Origin: Bog-113 sp963752695
GTDB lineage: Bacteria > Acidobacteriota > Terriglobia > Bryobacterales > Bryobacteraceae
Assembly (NCBI GenBank): GCA_963752695.1
Contig: CAVVZB010000002.1
Span: 310,001 to 374,000 of the forward strand
DNA length: 64,000 nt
Direction of reading: 5' to 3'
Part shown: piece by piece, positions 33,666 to 41,492 of the stretch
How positions within the stretch are numbered: the stretch's first letter is position 1
Layout of the letters: every line of letters starts with the position of its first letter
Notes under the pieces: generated by a model
What the model saw: only the letters and a program-made list of their open reading frames with translations
The model's database searches: none
Told to the model about the DNA's origin: nothing
Made by a program: the position numbers and the translations under genes

Positions 33666-35447
33666 TTGCATCTGACTTATCTGGACTGGTTGGTGGTCGC
33701 GCTGTACTTTGCTTTCAACATTGGGATTGGTCTCTATTACAAATCCCGCGCAGGCGAAAGCGTAAGCGAGTTCTTCCTGGGCGGACGCAACATCCCGTGG
33801 TGGCTGGCCGGCACCAGCATGGTTGCCACCACGTTTGCCGCGGACACGCCGCTTGCTGTCACGGGCCTGGTCGCGCTGGGCGGGATAGCGGGAAACTGGC
33901 TCTGGTGGAACATGGTCGCCAGCGGTATGCTCACCGTGTTTCTCTATGCCCGGCTTTGGCGGCGCTCCGGTGTGATGACCGACATCGAATTCGCCGAGAT
34001 TCGCTATTCCGGTAAGCCCGCCGCTTTCCTCCGCGGGTTTCGCGCGCTTTATCTCGGCATACCGGTGAACTGCATCATCCTCGGATGGGTGAATCTCGCG
34101 ATGGTGAAGATTCTCATGATCGTCCTCAATGTCACGCGGTTTCAGGCGCTTGCGGCGGTTATCGGACTGATCGTACTCACGTCGTTGATCTCGACGCTCT
34201 CCGGGCTGTGGGGCGTGCTGGTCACCGACCTGTTTCAATTCGTCATCAAAATGGGAATGGTGATTGTGCTGGCGGTCTATGCAGTCCAAGCCGTTGGCGG
34301 CATGGGCGAGCTGAAGACGAAGCTGCTGCTGGTCGATCAAGCGCGCAATGCTGCTACGGGCGGCCACGGCTCCGTACTCAACTTCATTCCGGATACGGAT
34401 TCCGCGTGGATGCCGCTGATCACTTTCTTCGTGTACGTCGCCGTAAATTGGTGGGCCACCTGGTATCCGGGTGCGGAGCCCGGTGGTGGCGGCTATATTG
34501 CGCAACGCATGTTCAGCGCCAAGGACGAGAAGAACTCCCTGCTTGCCACGCTGTGGTTTAACATCGCGCACTTTGCGATTCGTCCGTGGCCTTGGATCCT
34601 GGTGGCGCTTGCGTCCCTTGTGCTGTTTCCAAAGCTGGAGGACCCGGAAACCGGCTACGTACGTGTCATGGTCACATACTTACCGCCATCGCTCCGCGGC
34701 TTAATGGTGGCTGCGTTTGCGGCCGCCTACATGTCGACCATTGCCACGCAACTCAACTGGGGCGCCAGTTATGTGGTTAACGATTTTTATCGGCGATTTT
34801 TGCGCCGCAATGAAACCGATCGCCACTATGTGACTGCCTCGCAATGGACCACTGTTCTTCTGACGATCGTGTCCGCCGTCATTACCTTCTACATGTCGTC
34901 CATCGCTGCCGCCTGGAAGGTTTTGATCATCACGGGCGCGGGTACGGGGCTGGTTCTGATTCTCCGTTGGTTCTGGTGGCGCATCAACGCATGGAGCGAA
35001 GTCTCGGCCATGATTTCCGCGTTCGTAGTCTCCATCGCTCTTCAAACCGCATTCGGCTTTGACAGCGCCAAGCCGCGTGATTTCGCTTTCATCATTCTCA
35101 TCACGGTCGGCATCACAACGGCCGTTTGGCTGACCACCACGTTTCTTACGCGCCCGGAGTCCACGGCCACGCTCGAAGCTTTTTATCGCCGGACGCGCCC
35201 AGGCCGTTGGGGATGGGGACCGATCGCCGCGCTGGCGCCGGAAGTTCCTGTTGCCGGTGGCTTTATCTGGAACATTCTCGATTGGCTGGCGGGCTGCGTT
35301 CTTATCTACGGCCTTTTATTCGGAACCGGCAAATTGCTTCTGGGAGAGACGGCCTTAGGTCTGGGCCTGAGCACCATCGGTTTGGCGGCAGGGGCGTTCA
35401 TCTATATGGATCTTTCCCGCCGTGGATGGAGCACCATTGCCGAATGA
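33666..35447 (+). CDS. Sodium:solute symporter (SSS family)
   Basis: 593 residues with about 13-14 membrane spans. N-terminal LDWLVVALYFAFNIGIGLYY, then SEFFLGGRNIPWWLAGTSMVATTFAADTPLAVTGL, the usual SSS signature (GGRxxPWW). Couples Na+ entry to uptake of sugars, amino acids or similar solutes. Start is TTG at 33666 after GAATGAGG. Its stop overlaps the GH20 gene's ATG by four bases (ATGA), so the two are one transcription unit and the symporter plausibly imports the sugar that the enzyme releases. Confidence 0.93.
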   Translation: MHLTYLDWLVVALYFAFNIGIGLYYKSRAGESVSEFFLGGRNIPWWLAGTSMVATTFAADTPLAVTGLVALGGIAGNWLWWNMVASGMLTVFLYARLWRRSGVMTDIEFAEIRYSGKPAAFLRGFRALYLGIPVNCIILGWVNLAMVKILMIVLNVTRFQALAAVIGLIVLTSLISTLSGLWGVLVTDLFQFVIKMGMVIVLAVYAVQAVGGMGELKTKLLLVDQARNAATGGHGSVLNFIPDTDSAWMPLITFFVYVAVNWWATWYPGAEPGGGGYIAQRMFSAKDEKNSLLATLWFNIAHFAIRPWPWILVALASLVLFPKLEDPETGYVRVMVTYLPPSLRGLMVAAFAAAYMSTIATQLNWGASYVVNDFYRRFLRRNETDRHYVTASQWTTVLLTIVSAVITFYMSSIAAAWKVLIITGAGTGLVLILRWFWWRINAWSEVSAMISAFVVSIALQTAFGFDSAKPRDFAFIILITVGITTAVWLTTTFLTRPESTATLEAFYRRTRPGRWGWGPIAALAPEVPVAGGFIWNILDWLAGCVLIYGLLFGTGKLLLGETALGLGLSTIGLAAGAFIYMDLSRRGWSTIAE

Positions 35448-35956
35448 GGCTTGCCGCTTTCGGTATGATCCTGATCGCTGTTCGAGGTTCAGCCGCGCCC
35501 GCTGAACTTCCATTAATGCCGCTGCCTGCGAACGTGACGCGCGCAGACGGCGCACTTGCTATCGATGGTGCTTTCCACGTCGGGGTTTGCGGTGCACACC
35601 ACCCTAATTTCGATCAGGCGGTCTCCCGGTTCATTCATGAGCTCGCCTCGGAAACCGGCCTGATTCTACCCGCCGCCGTGGCGCCATCCGATTGTTTGCA
35701 CGCTACGCTCTCGATTGAATTTCAGCAACTGATCTCTCTCCCGCAGCTTGGGGACGACGAGAGCTACACGTTGTCTGTCACGGCCGCCGCCGCCCGGCTC
35801 CGCGCCCCCACTTCGCTTGGCATCGTCCGTGGCCTGGCGACTTTCCGCCAACTGGTTCAAGTGGGAACTCGGTCATACGTTGTTCCGGCTATCACCATCG
35901 ACGATCGGCCGCGATTTCCCTGGCGTGGTTTTATGCTTGATGTCTCGCGCCATTAG
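35444..35956 (+). CDS. GH20 hexosaminidase, N-terminal part (ends at in-frame TAG)
   Basis: 170 residues starting MRLAAFGMILIAVRGSAAP, a signal peptide. The rest is the GH20b non-catalytic domain, ending in TIDDRPRFPWRGFMLDVSRH, the conserved entry to the TIM barrel. The next codon is TAG at 35954-35956; the same frame continues at once with the catalytic domain. In typical GH20 enzymes the position after RH is an aromatic residue, usually Trp or Phe, and TGG to TAG is a single change. The frame also extends upstream to 35126, inside the symporter, but that is not the start. Translationally coupled to the symporter gene (ATGA). Confidence 0.85.
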   Translation: MRLAAFGMILIAVRGSAAPAELPLMPLPANVTRADGALAIDGAFHVGVCGAHHPNFDQAVSRFIHELASETGLILPAAVAPSDCLHATLSIEFQQLISLPQLGDDESYTLSVTAAAARLRAPTSLGIVRGLATFRQLVQVGTRSYVVPAITIDDRPRFPWRGFMLDVSRH

Positions 35957-37492
35957 ATGCCGGTCGCCGTCATCGAACGGAACCTCGACGCCATGTCCGC
36001 GGTCAAGCTAAACGTTTTTCACTGGCACCTGTCAGACGATCAGGGGTTTCGCGTCGAGAGCCGTAGGTTTCCAAAGCTGCAAGGACTTGGATCTGACGGG
36101 AACTTCTACACCCAGGATCAGGTCCGCCACGTGGTGAGTTATGCCGCTGATCGTGGCATCCGAGTGGTTCCGGAATTCGATATACCCGGCCACATTACCA
36201 GTTGGGCCGTGGGCTACCCGGAGTTGGCGAGCGCTCCTGGGCCGTATGAGATCGGCCGGAAATGGGGGGTTTATGATGCGACTCTTGATCCTACCCGCCC
36301 GGAGACGTATCGTTTCCTAGAAAAGTTTATTGGTGAGATGACCGCGTTGTTTCCCGACCCGTATTTCCATATCGGCGGGGATGAAGTCACCCCGACCGAT
36401 TGGAATAGAAATCCCGCTATTCAGCGCTTCATGGCGGCGCACTCTCTAGGCTCACCGGCTAAATTGCAGGAGTACTTCAACCGAAAAATCGAGGCTATCC
36501 TAGTCCGTCACGGACGCAAGATGATCGGCTGGGATGAGATTCTGACGCCTGACCTACCTCGGACTGCCATCATTCAATCCTGGCGTGGGCAGGATTCCCT
36601 CGCCGCGGCTGCGCGTGGCGGCCATCGTGGGATTCTCTCCTCGGGTTACTACCTCGATCACATGCGTTCCGCTTCCTACCACTACGCGAATGACCCGCTC
36701 AGCGGCGATGTGAAGGCTCTAACTCCTGAGCAGGCCGACCTGATCCTGGGCGGAGAGGCGTGCATGTGGACCGAGTATGCAAGCCAGGAGTCTGTCGATT
36801 CTCGGATCTGGCCGCGCCTGGCCGCAGTCGCCGAGCGACTCTGGTCCCCAGCCACGGTGACCTCAATCGACTCCATGTATCAGCGGCTTGAAGCCGTTAG
36901 CATCAAGTTAGAACTTTTGGGCCTGGAACATCGCTCCGCGCAGCGCGAAATTCTTGAACGCATCGCTGGATTTGAAGATGCTGCCGCTTTACACGTGATG
37001 GCCGGTGCGGTTGCCGCGGCGGGTATTCATGACCGCTATCCGGCTCACACCTATAACTCGCTGGAGCCTCTCAACCGGTTTGTCGACGCCGCAGTAGCGG
37101 AGAACGATACGATCCGCCATCTTGTAGCCGATGCAAAGGCTGCCGACTCAGACGAGGGTTCGCGAACGCGGTTGCACGTCGCATTCAGGCAATGGCAGGA
37201 ATTGCCCGGCCAGATCTCGCCGATTGCGGCGCGAAGCTTCCTGGCAGCCGAGACTGTCCACGTAGCTGTGCTCCTCTCGCGGGTTGCCGAAACCGGAGAG
37301 CAGGCGCTTGGCTATATTGAGCGCGCTGAGGCGCCTTCTCCCGCGTGGCTCGATGCGCAGCACACTCTTCTGGCGGACGCCGCAAAACTAACGGCGGAAG
37401 CGCGAATTGAGGCGGCCGACGTCCTCCGCGCGTTGCTGAATCATTTCAATCGTTTTGCAATTCCCTCGCGGAAGTTCAGCGCGACTGAATAG
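35957..37492 (+). CDS. GH20 beta-N-acetylhexosaminidase catalytic domain (downstream of in-frame TAG)
   Basis: 511 residues in the same frame as the N-terminal part. Its first codon, ATG at 35957, follows the TAG with no gap. The catalytic core is intact: VKLNVFHWHLSDDQGFR, then the Asp142-Glu143 pair in FHIGGDEVTP that the substrate-assisted mechanism needs, and GGEACMWTEYA. A helical C-terminal region follows. It would hydrolyse terminal GlcNAc/GalNAc residues. The ATG may allow restart after the stop, or the gene may be a recent pseudogene; no second frame defect was found. Without a signal peptide the restarted product would stay in the cytoplasm. Confidence 0.85.
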   Translation: MPVAVIERNLDAMSAVKLNVFHWHLSDDQGFRVESRRFPKLQGLGSDGNFYTQDQVRHVVSYAADRGIRVVPEFDIPGHITSWAVGYPELASAPGPYEIGRKWGVYDATLDPTRPETYRFLEKFIGEMTALFPDPYFHIGGDEVTPTDWNRNPAIQRFMAAHSLGSPAKLQEYFNRKIEAILVRHGRKMIGWDEILTPDLPRTAIIQSWRGQDSLAAAARGGHRGILSSGYYLDHMRSASYHYANDPLSGDVKALTPEQADLILGGEACMWTEYASQESVDSRIWPRLAAVAERLWSPATVTSIDSMYQRLEAVSIKLELLGLEHRSAQREILERIAGFEDAAALHVMAGAVAAAGIHDRYPAHTYNSLEPLNRFVDAAVAENDTIRHLVADAKAADSDEGSRTRLHVAFRQWQELPGQISPIAARSFLAAETVHVAVLLSRVAETGEQALGYIERAEAPSPAWLDAQHTLLADAAKLTAEARIEAADVLRALLNHFNRFAIPSRKFSATE

Positions 37493-37529
37493 GCGTTCGC
37501 CTTGCAACAGCCCCAGCAGGAGACTTAAC

Positions 37530-37799
37530 ATGGCGACCAAGAAAGCTGATGACCGTTGCTGGCCAGGCTACGAACCGGTACCTGGAAAACCCGAGCAGAG
37601 CCAAGGCAGCTGCCGCAAGAAGCCGGAGTCGAAAACCACGAGCCCTGAGAGGAGCTTCGTGGCCAAGCGGGAGAAACAGCTGGATACCTGGCAGAAGGAA
37701 CATCCCAAGTCCCCGCGCAAGTCCGCGCAGCACCTGCATGCTCCCGCGGCAACAAAGTCAAAAAAGCCGAAAGCGGCGGCTAAGTCTAAAGCCAAGTAG
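37530..37799 (+). CDS. Small lysine-rich protein with CWPGYEPVPG-KGSC-type motif
   Basis: 89 residues from an ATG with AGGAG 10 bases upstream; the frame runs upstream into the GH20 gene but the ribosome site decides the start. Residues 10-30 hold CWPGYEPVPGKPEQSQGSC, matching a short motif (CWxGYxPVPGxxPxxxGSC) seen in small bacterial and phage-linked proteins. The C-terminal half is basic, with Lys, Ala, Pro and Ser, ending AAAKSKAK, so nucleic-acid binding is possible. Function unknown. Confidence 0.75.
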   Translation: MATKKADDRCWPGYEPVPGKPEQSQGSCRKKPESKTTSPERSFVAKREKQLDTWQKEHPKSPRKSAQHLHAPAATKSKKPKAAAKSKAK

Positions 37800-37846
37800 T
37801 CGAGCTACATTCCTTTACGTACGATCCCAACGGCACTCGCTATCCT

Positions 37847-38239
37847 TTAATGAACAGCGACCAAGTAGATCGCCATGGCAACACCGGTCGCGGCCAATAT
37901 TACCGCGATGGCGATCGCGACGCGAGACGGTCGATTCAGCGGTTCCCCGTTTCGGATTTTCTCTATCGTGCGTATATGTTGAAAAGCAGCTACCAAATTC
38001 ATCCAAACTCCGATCAGTACCAGCGTGGTTCCGAAACCAACGCTGAATCCCGTTGGTTTGGTAATGGACTCGTGCGTGGTTAGCTGCACTTCTTTGAGAA
38101 AGATTCCGAACCGCGCCACAACAAATCCGAAACCCATTAGCGATAATCCCGTTCGGATCCACGCCAGGAATGTTCGCTCGGCGGCGAGAAAGAAGCGAGG
38201 ATCGGTCTCTTGTGGACGGCTCGGTTGTAGGTCGGGCAT
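37847..38239 (-). CDS. DUF202 (YidH-type) membrane protein
   Basis: 130 residues with three membrane spans (about 28-50, 68-90, 108-128). The N-terminal AAERTFLAWIRTGLSLMGFGFVVARFG is the DUF202 signature. Inner-membrane protein of unknown function. The frame extends N-terminally to 38671, but that would run through the divergent reductase gene, so the internal ATG at 38239 is taken. Confidence 0.82.
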   Translation of the reverse strand: MPDLQPSRPQETDPRFFLAAERTFLAWIRTGLSLMGFGFVVARFGIFLKEVQLTTHESITKPTGFSVGFGTTLVLIGVWMNLVAAFQHIRTIEKIRNGEPLNRPSRVAIAIAVILAATGVAMAIYLVAVH

Positions 38240-38300
38240 GACCTTTTTATCTTCGCAGCCTCGCTCTCGCTGTAACTCGTATTTGTAGTACGCCGATACT

Positions 38301-39425
38301 ATGACTAAGTCATTCGATTTCATCACCGGTGCTACTGGATTCGTCGGAAGCGCCCTCGTGTTGGAGCTGCTGGCCCGAACCGAGTCCACCCTGATCTGTC
38401 TGGTCCGTGCGGAAGATTCCTTTGCCGCATATGAGCGCCTGCAGTCGGCGTTACATGAAGCGGCGCTCCTGTATGGGTGCGATGCTCTGATACCGGAGAT
38501 CTTCTCGCGCTGCATCGCCATTCCGGGAAACCTGCTAGACCTCGATTTTGCATCTGAACTCGCGCACTTCGGCCAGCTTCGGGACCTTTGGCATTGTGCT
38601 GCCAGCCTGGAATTCGAAGAAGAACGGGCCGGAGAGATTTTCCGAAACAACTTCGAAGGTACCCGCAACATGGTGGCACTGGCGCGCGAAACCCAAGCCC
38701 GACGGTTTTTCCAAGTCAGTACCGCGTACGTGGCAGGACAGCGCTGCGGACCAATCGGCGAAGATTGGCCCGTCCCGCAGCACGGTTTTCACAATACCTA
38801 CGAAAACAGCAAAGCCGCTACGGAATTGATGCTGAAAGATGAGCAAGATCTTGACGTGTTCATTTTGCGGCCCAGCATCGTTGTGGGCCACAGCCGTACC
38901 TTCGCTTCGGCGAGTACCGCTGGGGTTTATGGATTCATGCGCGAGATCTACCGGTGGCAGCGGCGCTTTGAACGTTTGGGCACGCCCATGCCGGCGCTCC
39001 GGCTTCAAGGCGATGAGCAGAGCGTCTTCTCCATCATTCCGGTCGACCTCTTTGCCACCGATGCCGTTTCCATTTCGCTCTCGGATACGCCCGCCCGTAT
39101 CTTCCACCTGACGCGCCGCAACACTCGTACGGCGCTCCAAAGCATCCAGCTCATCTGCGAGCAGTTCGGCCTTCCGCGCCCGGAAATTGCCAACGAGCAG
39201 CCGCTGGACCGCATGAACCAGATGCTAACGCACAAACTTGCCTTCTATAAGCCGTATCTTTCGGGCTACAAGCGCTTCATTACGACGAACACCGATGCCG
39301 TTACCGGGGGCCTCCATTCCGAAGAAATCGACGCTGCTCCGTACGTGCAGTGGTACCGTGACTTCCTCGTCTCCAACGACGTAGCCGGAGCCTACGTGCT
39401 TCCCACCAGAATCGGGGTCGTTTAG
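38301..39425 (+). CDS. Extended SDR / thioester-reductase-like (NAD-binding 4) protein
   Basis: 374 residues. N-terminal Rossmann motif TGATGFVGSALVLELLAR, a catalytic Tyr-x3-Lys written YENSKAATE (about 170-180), and ILRPSIVVGHSRT. These fit the male-sterility/thioester-reductase branch of extended SDRs, which reduce acyl thioesters or modify lipid or sugar intermediates; there is no adjacent acyl carrier or ligase. The C-terminal 150 residues are less conserved. Divergent from the DUF202 gene. Confidence 0.85.
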   Translation: MTKSFDFITGATGFVGSALVLELLARTESTLICLVRAEDSFAAYERLQSALHEAALLYGCDALIPEIFSRCIAIPGNLLDLDFASELAHFGQLRDLWHCAASLEFEEERAGEIFRNNFEGTRNMVALARETQARRFFQVSTAYVAGQRCGPIGEDWPVPQHGFHNTYENSKAATELMLKDEQDLDVFILRPSIVVGHSRTFASASTAGVYGFMREIYRWQRRFERLGTPMPALRLQGDEQSVFSIIPVDLFATDAVSISLSDTPARIFHLTRRNTRTALQSIQLICEQFGLPRPEIANEQPLDRMNQMLTHKLAFYKPYLSGYKRFITTNTDAVTGGLHSEEIDAAPYVQWYRDFLVSNDVAGAYVLPTRIGVV

Positions 39426-39442
39426 AGCCGATTGCAGGCCTG

Positions 39443-39470
39443 GGAACTTCCTGGCGTCTGCCAGTGTCTA
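39443..39470 (+). promoter_or_regulatory. Candidate ECF-type promoter upstream of the sigma-factor gene
   Basis: GGAACTT at 39443-39449 and GTCTA at 39466-39470, separated by about 16-17 bp, resemble the GGAAC/GTC elements of ECF promoters. The sigma start is 48 bp downstream, so autoregulation is plausible. Based on two short matches only. Confidence 0.4.
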
Positions 39471-39517
39471 TTAGATTGCAGAGCGATTTCTTTCCTGATA
39501 GCTTGTAGGCAGCCGAT

Positions 39518-40204
39518 ATGGCCTCTTCCGTCATTGCCGATCTACTTGGCCACTCTTACCCCGAAGCGGGCTCTGCTCCTTCCGCCGCCGAAGACCGACG
39601 TTTGGTCGCAGGCCTACAAGCCGGAGTTGAGGGTGATTACGAAGTGCTGATCGAACGCTTTCAGCAGCCTGTGTACAATTTAGCCCTCCGCTTGATTGCA
39701 GATCCGTCAGATGCTGGAGATATTGCCCAGGAAGTCTTTCTCAAAGTGTTCCGGAATGTCCATACGTTCCGGGGACAGAGCAGTTTGCGCACCTGGATCT
39801 ACCGCATCGCCGTCAACGAAGCGCATAACCGGAGACGCTGGATTTTCCGCCACAAGCATAAAGAAGTCGGGTTGGAAGACACTGGCAACTCGGAGACGCC
39901 CAGGCAATGCAATGTTCCGGACGGAGATCCCTCGCCCTTCGATCGTACTTTGATGCAGGAGAATCACGCGCTGGTCGCGCAGGCGTTGACTCAGATCAAC
40001 CCGTGTTTTCGTGAAGCCGTTGTGTTGCGCGACATCGAAGACTTGAACTATGACGAGATTGCGGAGATTCTGAATATTTCGATTGGCACAGTGAAGAGCC
40101 GGATCACTCGGGGGCGTGAAGCACTGCGACAGCAACTTCCGTCAATGATGCGGTGTGGCTCGGGCCAGCGCATGCACCCTGTTCCGTTAGGCGCTCGATC
40201 ATGA
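39518..40204 (+). CDS. RNA polymerase sigma factor, ECF family
   Basis: 228 residues. Region 2 (about 50-115): YNLALRLIADPSDAGDIAQEVFLKVFRNVHTFRGQSSLRTWIYRIAVNEAHN, with the polymerase-binding DAxDxxQE core. Region 4 (about 150-205): NPCFREAVVLRDIEDLNYDEIAEILNISIGTVKSRITRGREAL, a helix-turn-helix for -35 recognition. The N-terminal 30 residues are extra. It overlaps the next gene by four bases (ATGA), as sigma/anti-sigma pairs often do. A possible self-promoter lies at 39443-39470. Confidence 0.92.
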   Translation: MASSVIADLLGHSYPEAGSAPSAAEDRRLVAGLQAGVEGDYEVLIERFQQPVYNLALRLIADPSDAGDIAQEVFLKVFRNVHTFRGQSSLRTWIYRIAVNEAHNRRRWIFRHKHKEVGLEDTGNSETPRQCNVPDGDPSPFDRTLMQENHALVAQALTQINPCFREAVVLRDIEDLNYDEIAEILNISIGTVKSRITRGREALRQQLPSMMRCGSGQRMHPVPLGARS

Positions 40205-40734
40205 CCGACGATTCCACTCGCCAGGCTTTGCAAGATCTTCCTGTGGCTTCGCCACCACGCGAGCTGTCGGCCCGTTTGCGAGTAATTGCCTCGCACGAGC
40301 GCCGGCGACGTCTGGATCGCCATGGCTGGGTGGATCGGATCCGCCTCGAGATCAACGATCTGCTAAAGCCGCTCGCGGTACCGGCTTGCGGCGGGTTGCT
40401 GTCCTCCTTAATCCTCTTTTCGTACCTGATGGACACGATGAACGTCCAGCAGTATCTTAGTAAAGACATCCCACTTGGGATCTACACGCAGGTGTCAGTC
40501 GACGAACTCTCGCCTTTCGCCGGCAATGGAAGCGACGTCATTGTTGAGGTCACAATAGACCCGAGCGGCCGCGTTTGCGACTATTCCATCCCCAATGGAA
40601 AGGTCAGTCAGGATCAGTTGCGGCAGATTGGTAACTTAATCCTCTTCAGTACGTTCCGCCCAGCCACGGCATATGGCCTCCCGGTTTCGGGAAAGATTCT
40701 GGTCGCCTTGCATCACATCAATATCCGGGGCTAA
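40201..40734 (+). CDS. Membrane partner of the ECF sigma factor (anti-sigma-like, TonB-like C-terminus)
   Basis: 177 residues. The N-terminal 50 residues have LARLRVIASHERRRR and no zinc-binding HxxxCxxC motif, so it is not a classic zf-HC2 anti-sigma. One membrane span at about 60-80 (AVPACGGLLSSLILFSYL). The C-terminal part, VIVEVTIDPSGRVCDYSIPNGK, resembles TonB C-terminal/energy-transducer domains. The ATGA overlap with the sigma gene and the topology (short cytoplasmic N-part, one span, periplasmic C-part) support anti-sigma or sensor function, but this is inference. Confidence 0.7.
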   Translation: MTDDSTRQALQDLPVASPPRELSARLRVIASHERRRRLDRHGWVDRIRLEINDLLKPLAVPACGGLLSSLILFSYLMDTMNVQQYLSKDIPLGIYTQVSVDELSPFAGNGSDVIVEVTIDPSGRVCDYSIPNGKVSQDQLRQIGNLILFSTFRPATAYGLPVSGKILVALHHINIRG

Positions 40735-40742
40735 AGCGCGGT

Positions 40743-41492
40743 TTGTCCCGGCAACGCTTCGGCCAGCATTTCCTTTCCAGTCCTCACATTTTGGAGCGTA
40801 TTGCCATTGCGGCTTGTGGGGATCGCGTGGACACGGTAATCGAAATCGGTCCAGGCCGTGGGGCGCTGACCACACACCTTCTGAACCGTTGTAATTGCCT
40901 CATCGCCATTGAGATTGACTCGGATCTAGCAGCCGGGTTGCGGACCCGCTTCGCCGCCGAGCCCCGCCTGACGCTCATTGAGTCGGACGCGTTGCACCAG
41001 GAGTTTCGCGAGTGGAGTCCAGATGTCCTATGTGGCAACCTGCCGTACTACGCAGCCACCCCGATCTTGGAGCGGGCGGTGCGATCGGGAATTCGCACGG
41101 TGGCTTTGATCCAGCGCGAAGTTGCCGACCGGTTCGTTGCCAAACCGGGAACACGGGAGTATGGATATCTCACGTGTTCCACGGCCCTGTTCGCTGACGC
41201 CAAGTATCTGTTTGGGGTCAAACCCGGCTCTTTTCAACCGCCCCCTAAGGTGGATTCCGCCGTCGTCAGCTTTCAACCGAATCTTCGGAAGGCGGAGTTG
41301 CAGGTGCCCGAGCAGCCGTTTCTTAGTTTTCTTGCTTCCTGCTTTCACATGAAGCGCAAGACGATGCGCAACAACTTGGCTGGCACGTACTCGCGGGAAG
41401 TGCTGGACGGGATTCCTGAGTCCTCCCAACGGGCCGAACAGATGTCTTTGGAAGAGCTTGCCGCTTTTTACCGGCGGCTGAATCCAGCTTGA
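40743..41492 (+). CDS. rsmA: 16S rRNA (adenine-N6)-dimethyltransferase
   Basis: KsgA-type enzyme that dimethylates two adjacent adenines in helix 45 of 16S rRNA; also a late assembly checkpoint. 249 residues: FGQHFLSSPHILERI, SAM motif EIGPGRGALT, catalytic NLPYY (motif IV), and the C-terminal helical domain. Start is TTG at 40743, 8 bases after the previous stop. Its 3' end overlaps the convergent lipid-kinase gene by 25 bp. Confidence 0.96.
   Translation: MSRQRFGQHFLSSPHILERIAIAACGDRVDTVIEIGPGRGALTTHLLNRCNCLIAIEIDSDLAAGLRTRFAAEPRLTLIESDALHQEFREWSPDVLCGNLPYYAATPILERAVRSGIRTVALIQREVADRFVAKPGTREYGYLTCSTALFADAKYLFGVKPGSFQPPPKVDSAVVSFQPNLRKAELQVPEQPFLSFLASCFHMKRKTMRNNLAGTYSREVLDGIPESSQRAEQMSLEELAAFYRRLNPA

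Noticed and set aside
35126..35956. GH20 frame starting at 35126 inside the symporter gene
   Set aside because: The first 106 codons are a shadow frame of the symporter. The ATG at 35444 begins a good signal peptide and overlaps the symporter stop in the ATGA pattern.
35954..35956. TAG reassigned to an amino acid in this organism
   Set aside because: TAG is the stop of several essential genes in the window (fusA, tuf, rpsJ, rplE, rpoA, infA, rpmJ), all with correct protein ends, so the code is standard.
37847..38671. Long N-terminal extension of the DUF202 protein (274 residues)
   Set aside because: It would run antisense through the coding part of the divergent reductase gene, and its sequence is low-quality shadow; the DUF202 domain starts at 38239.
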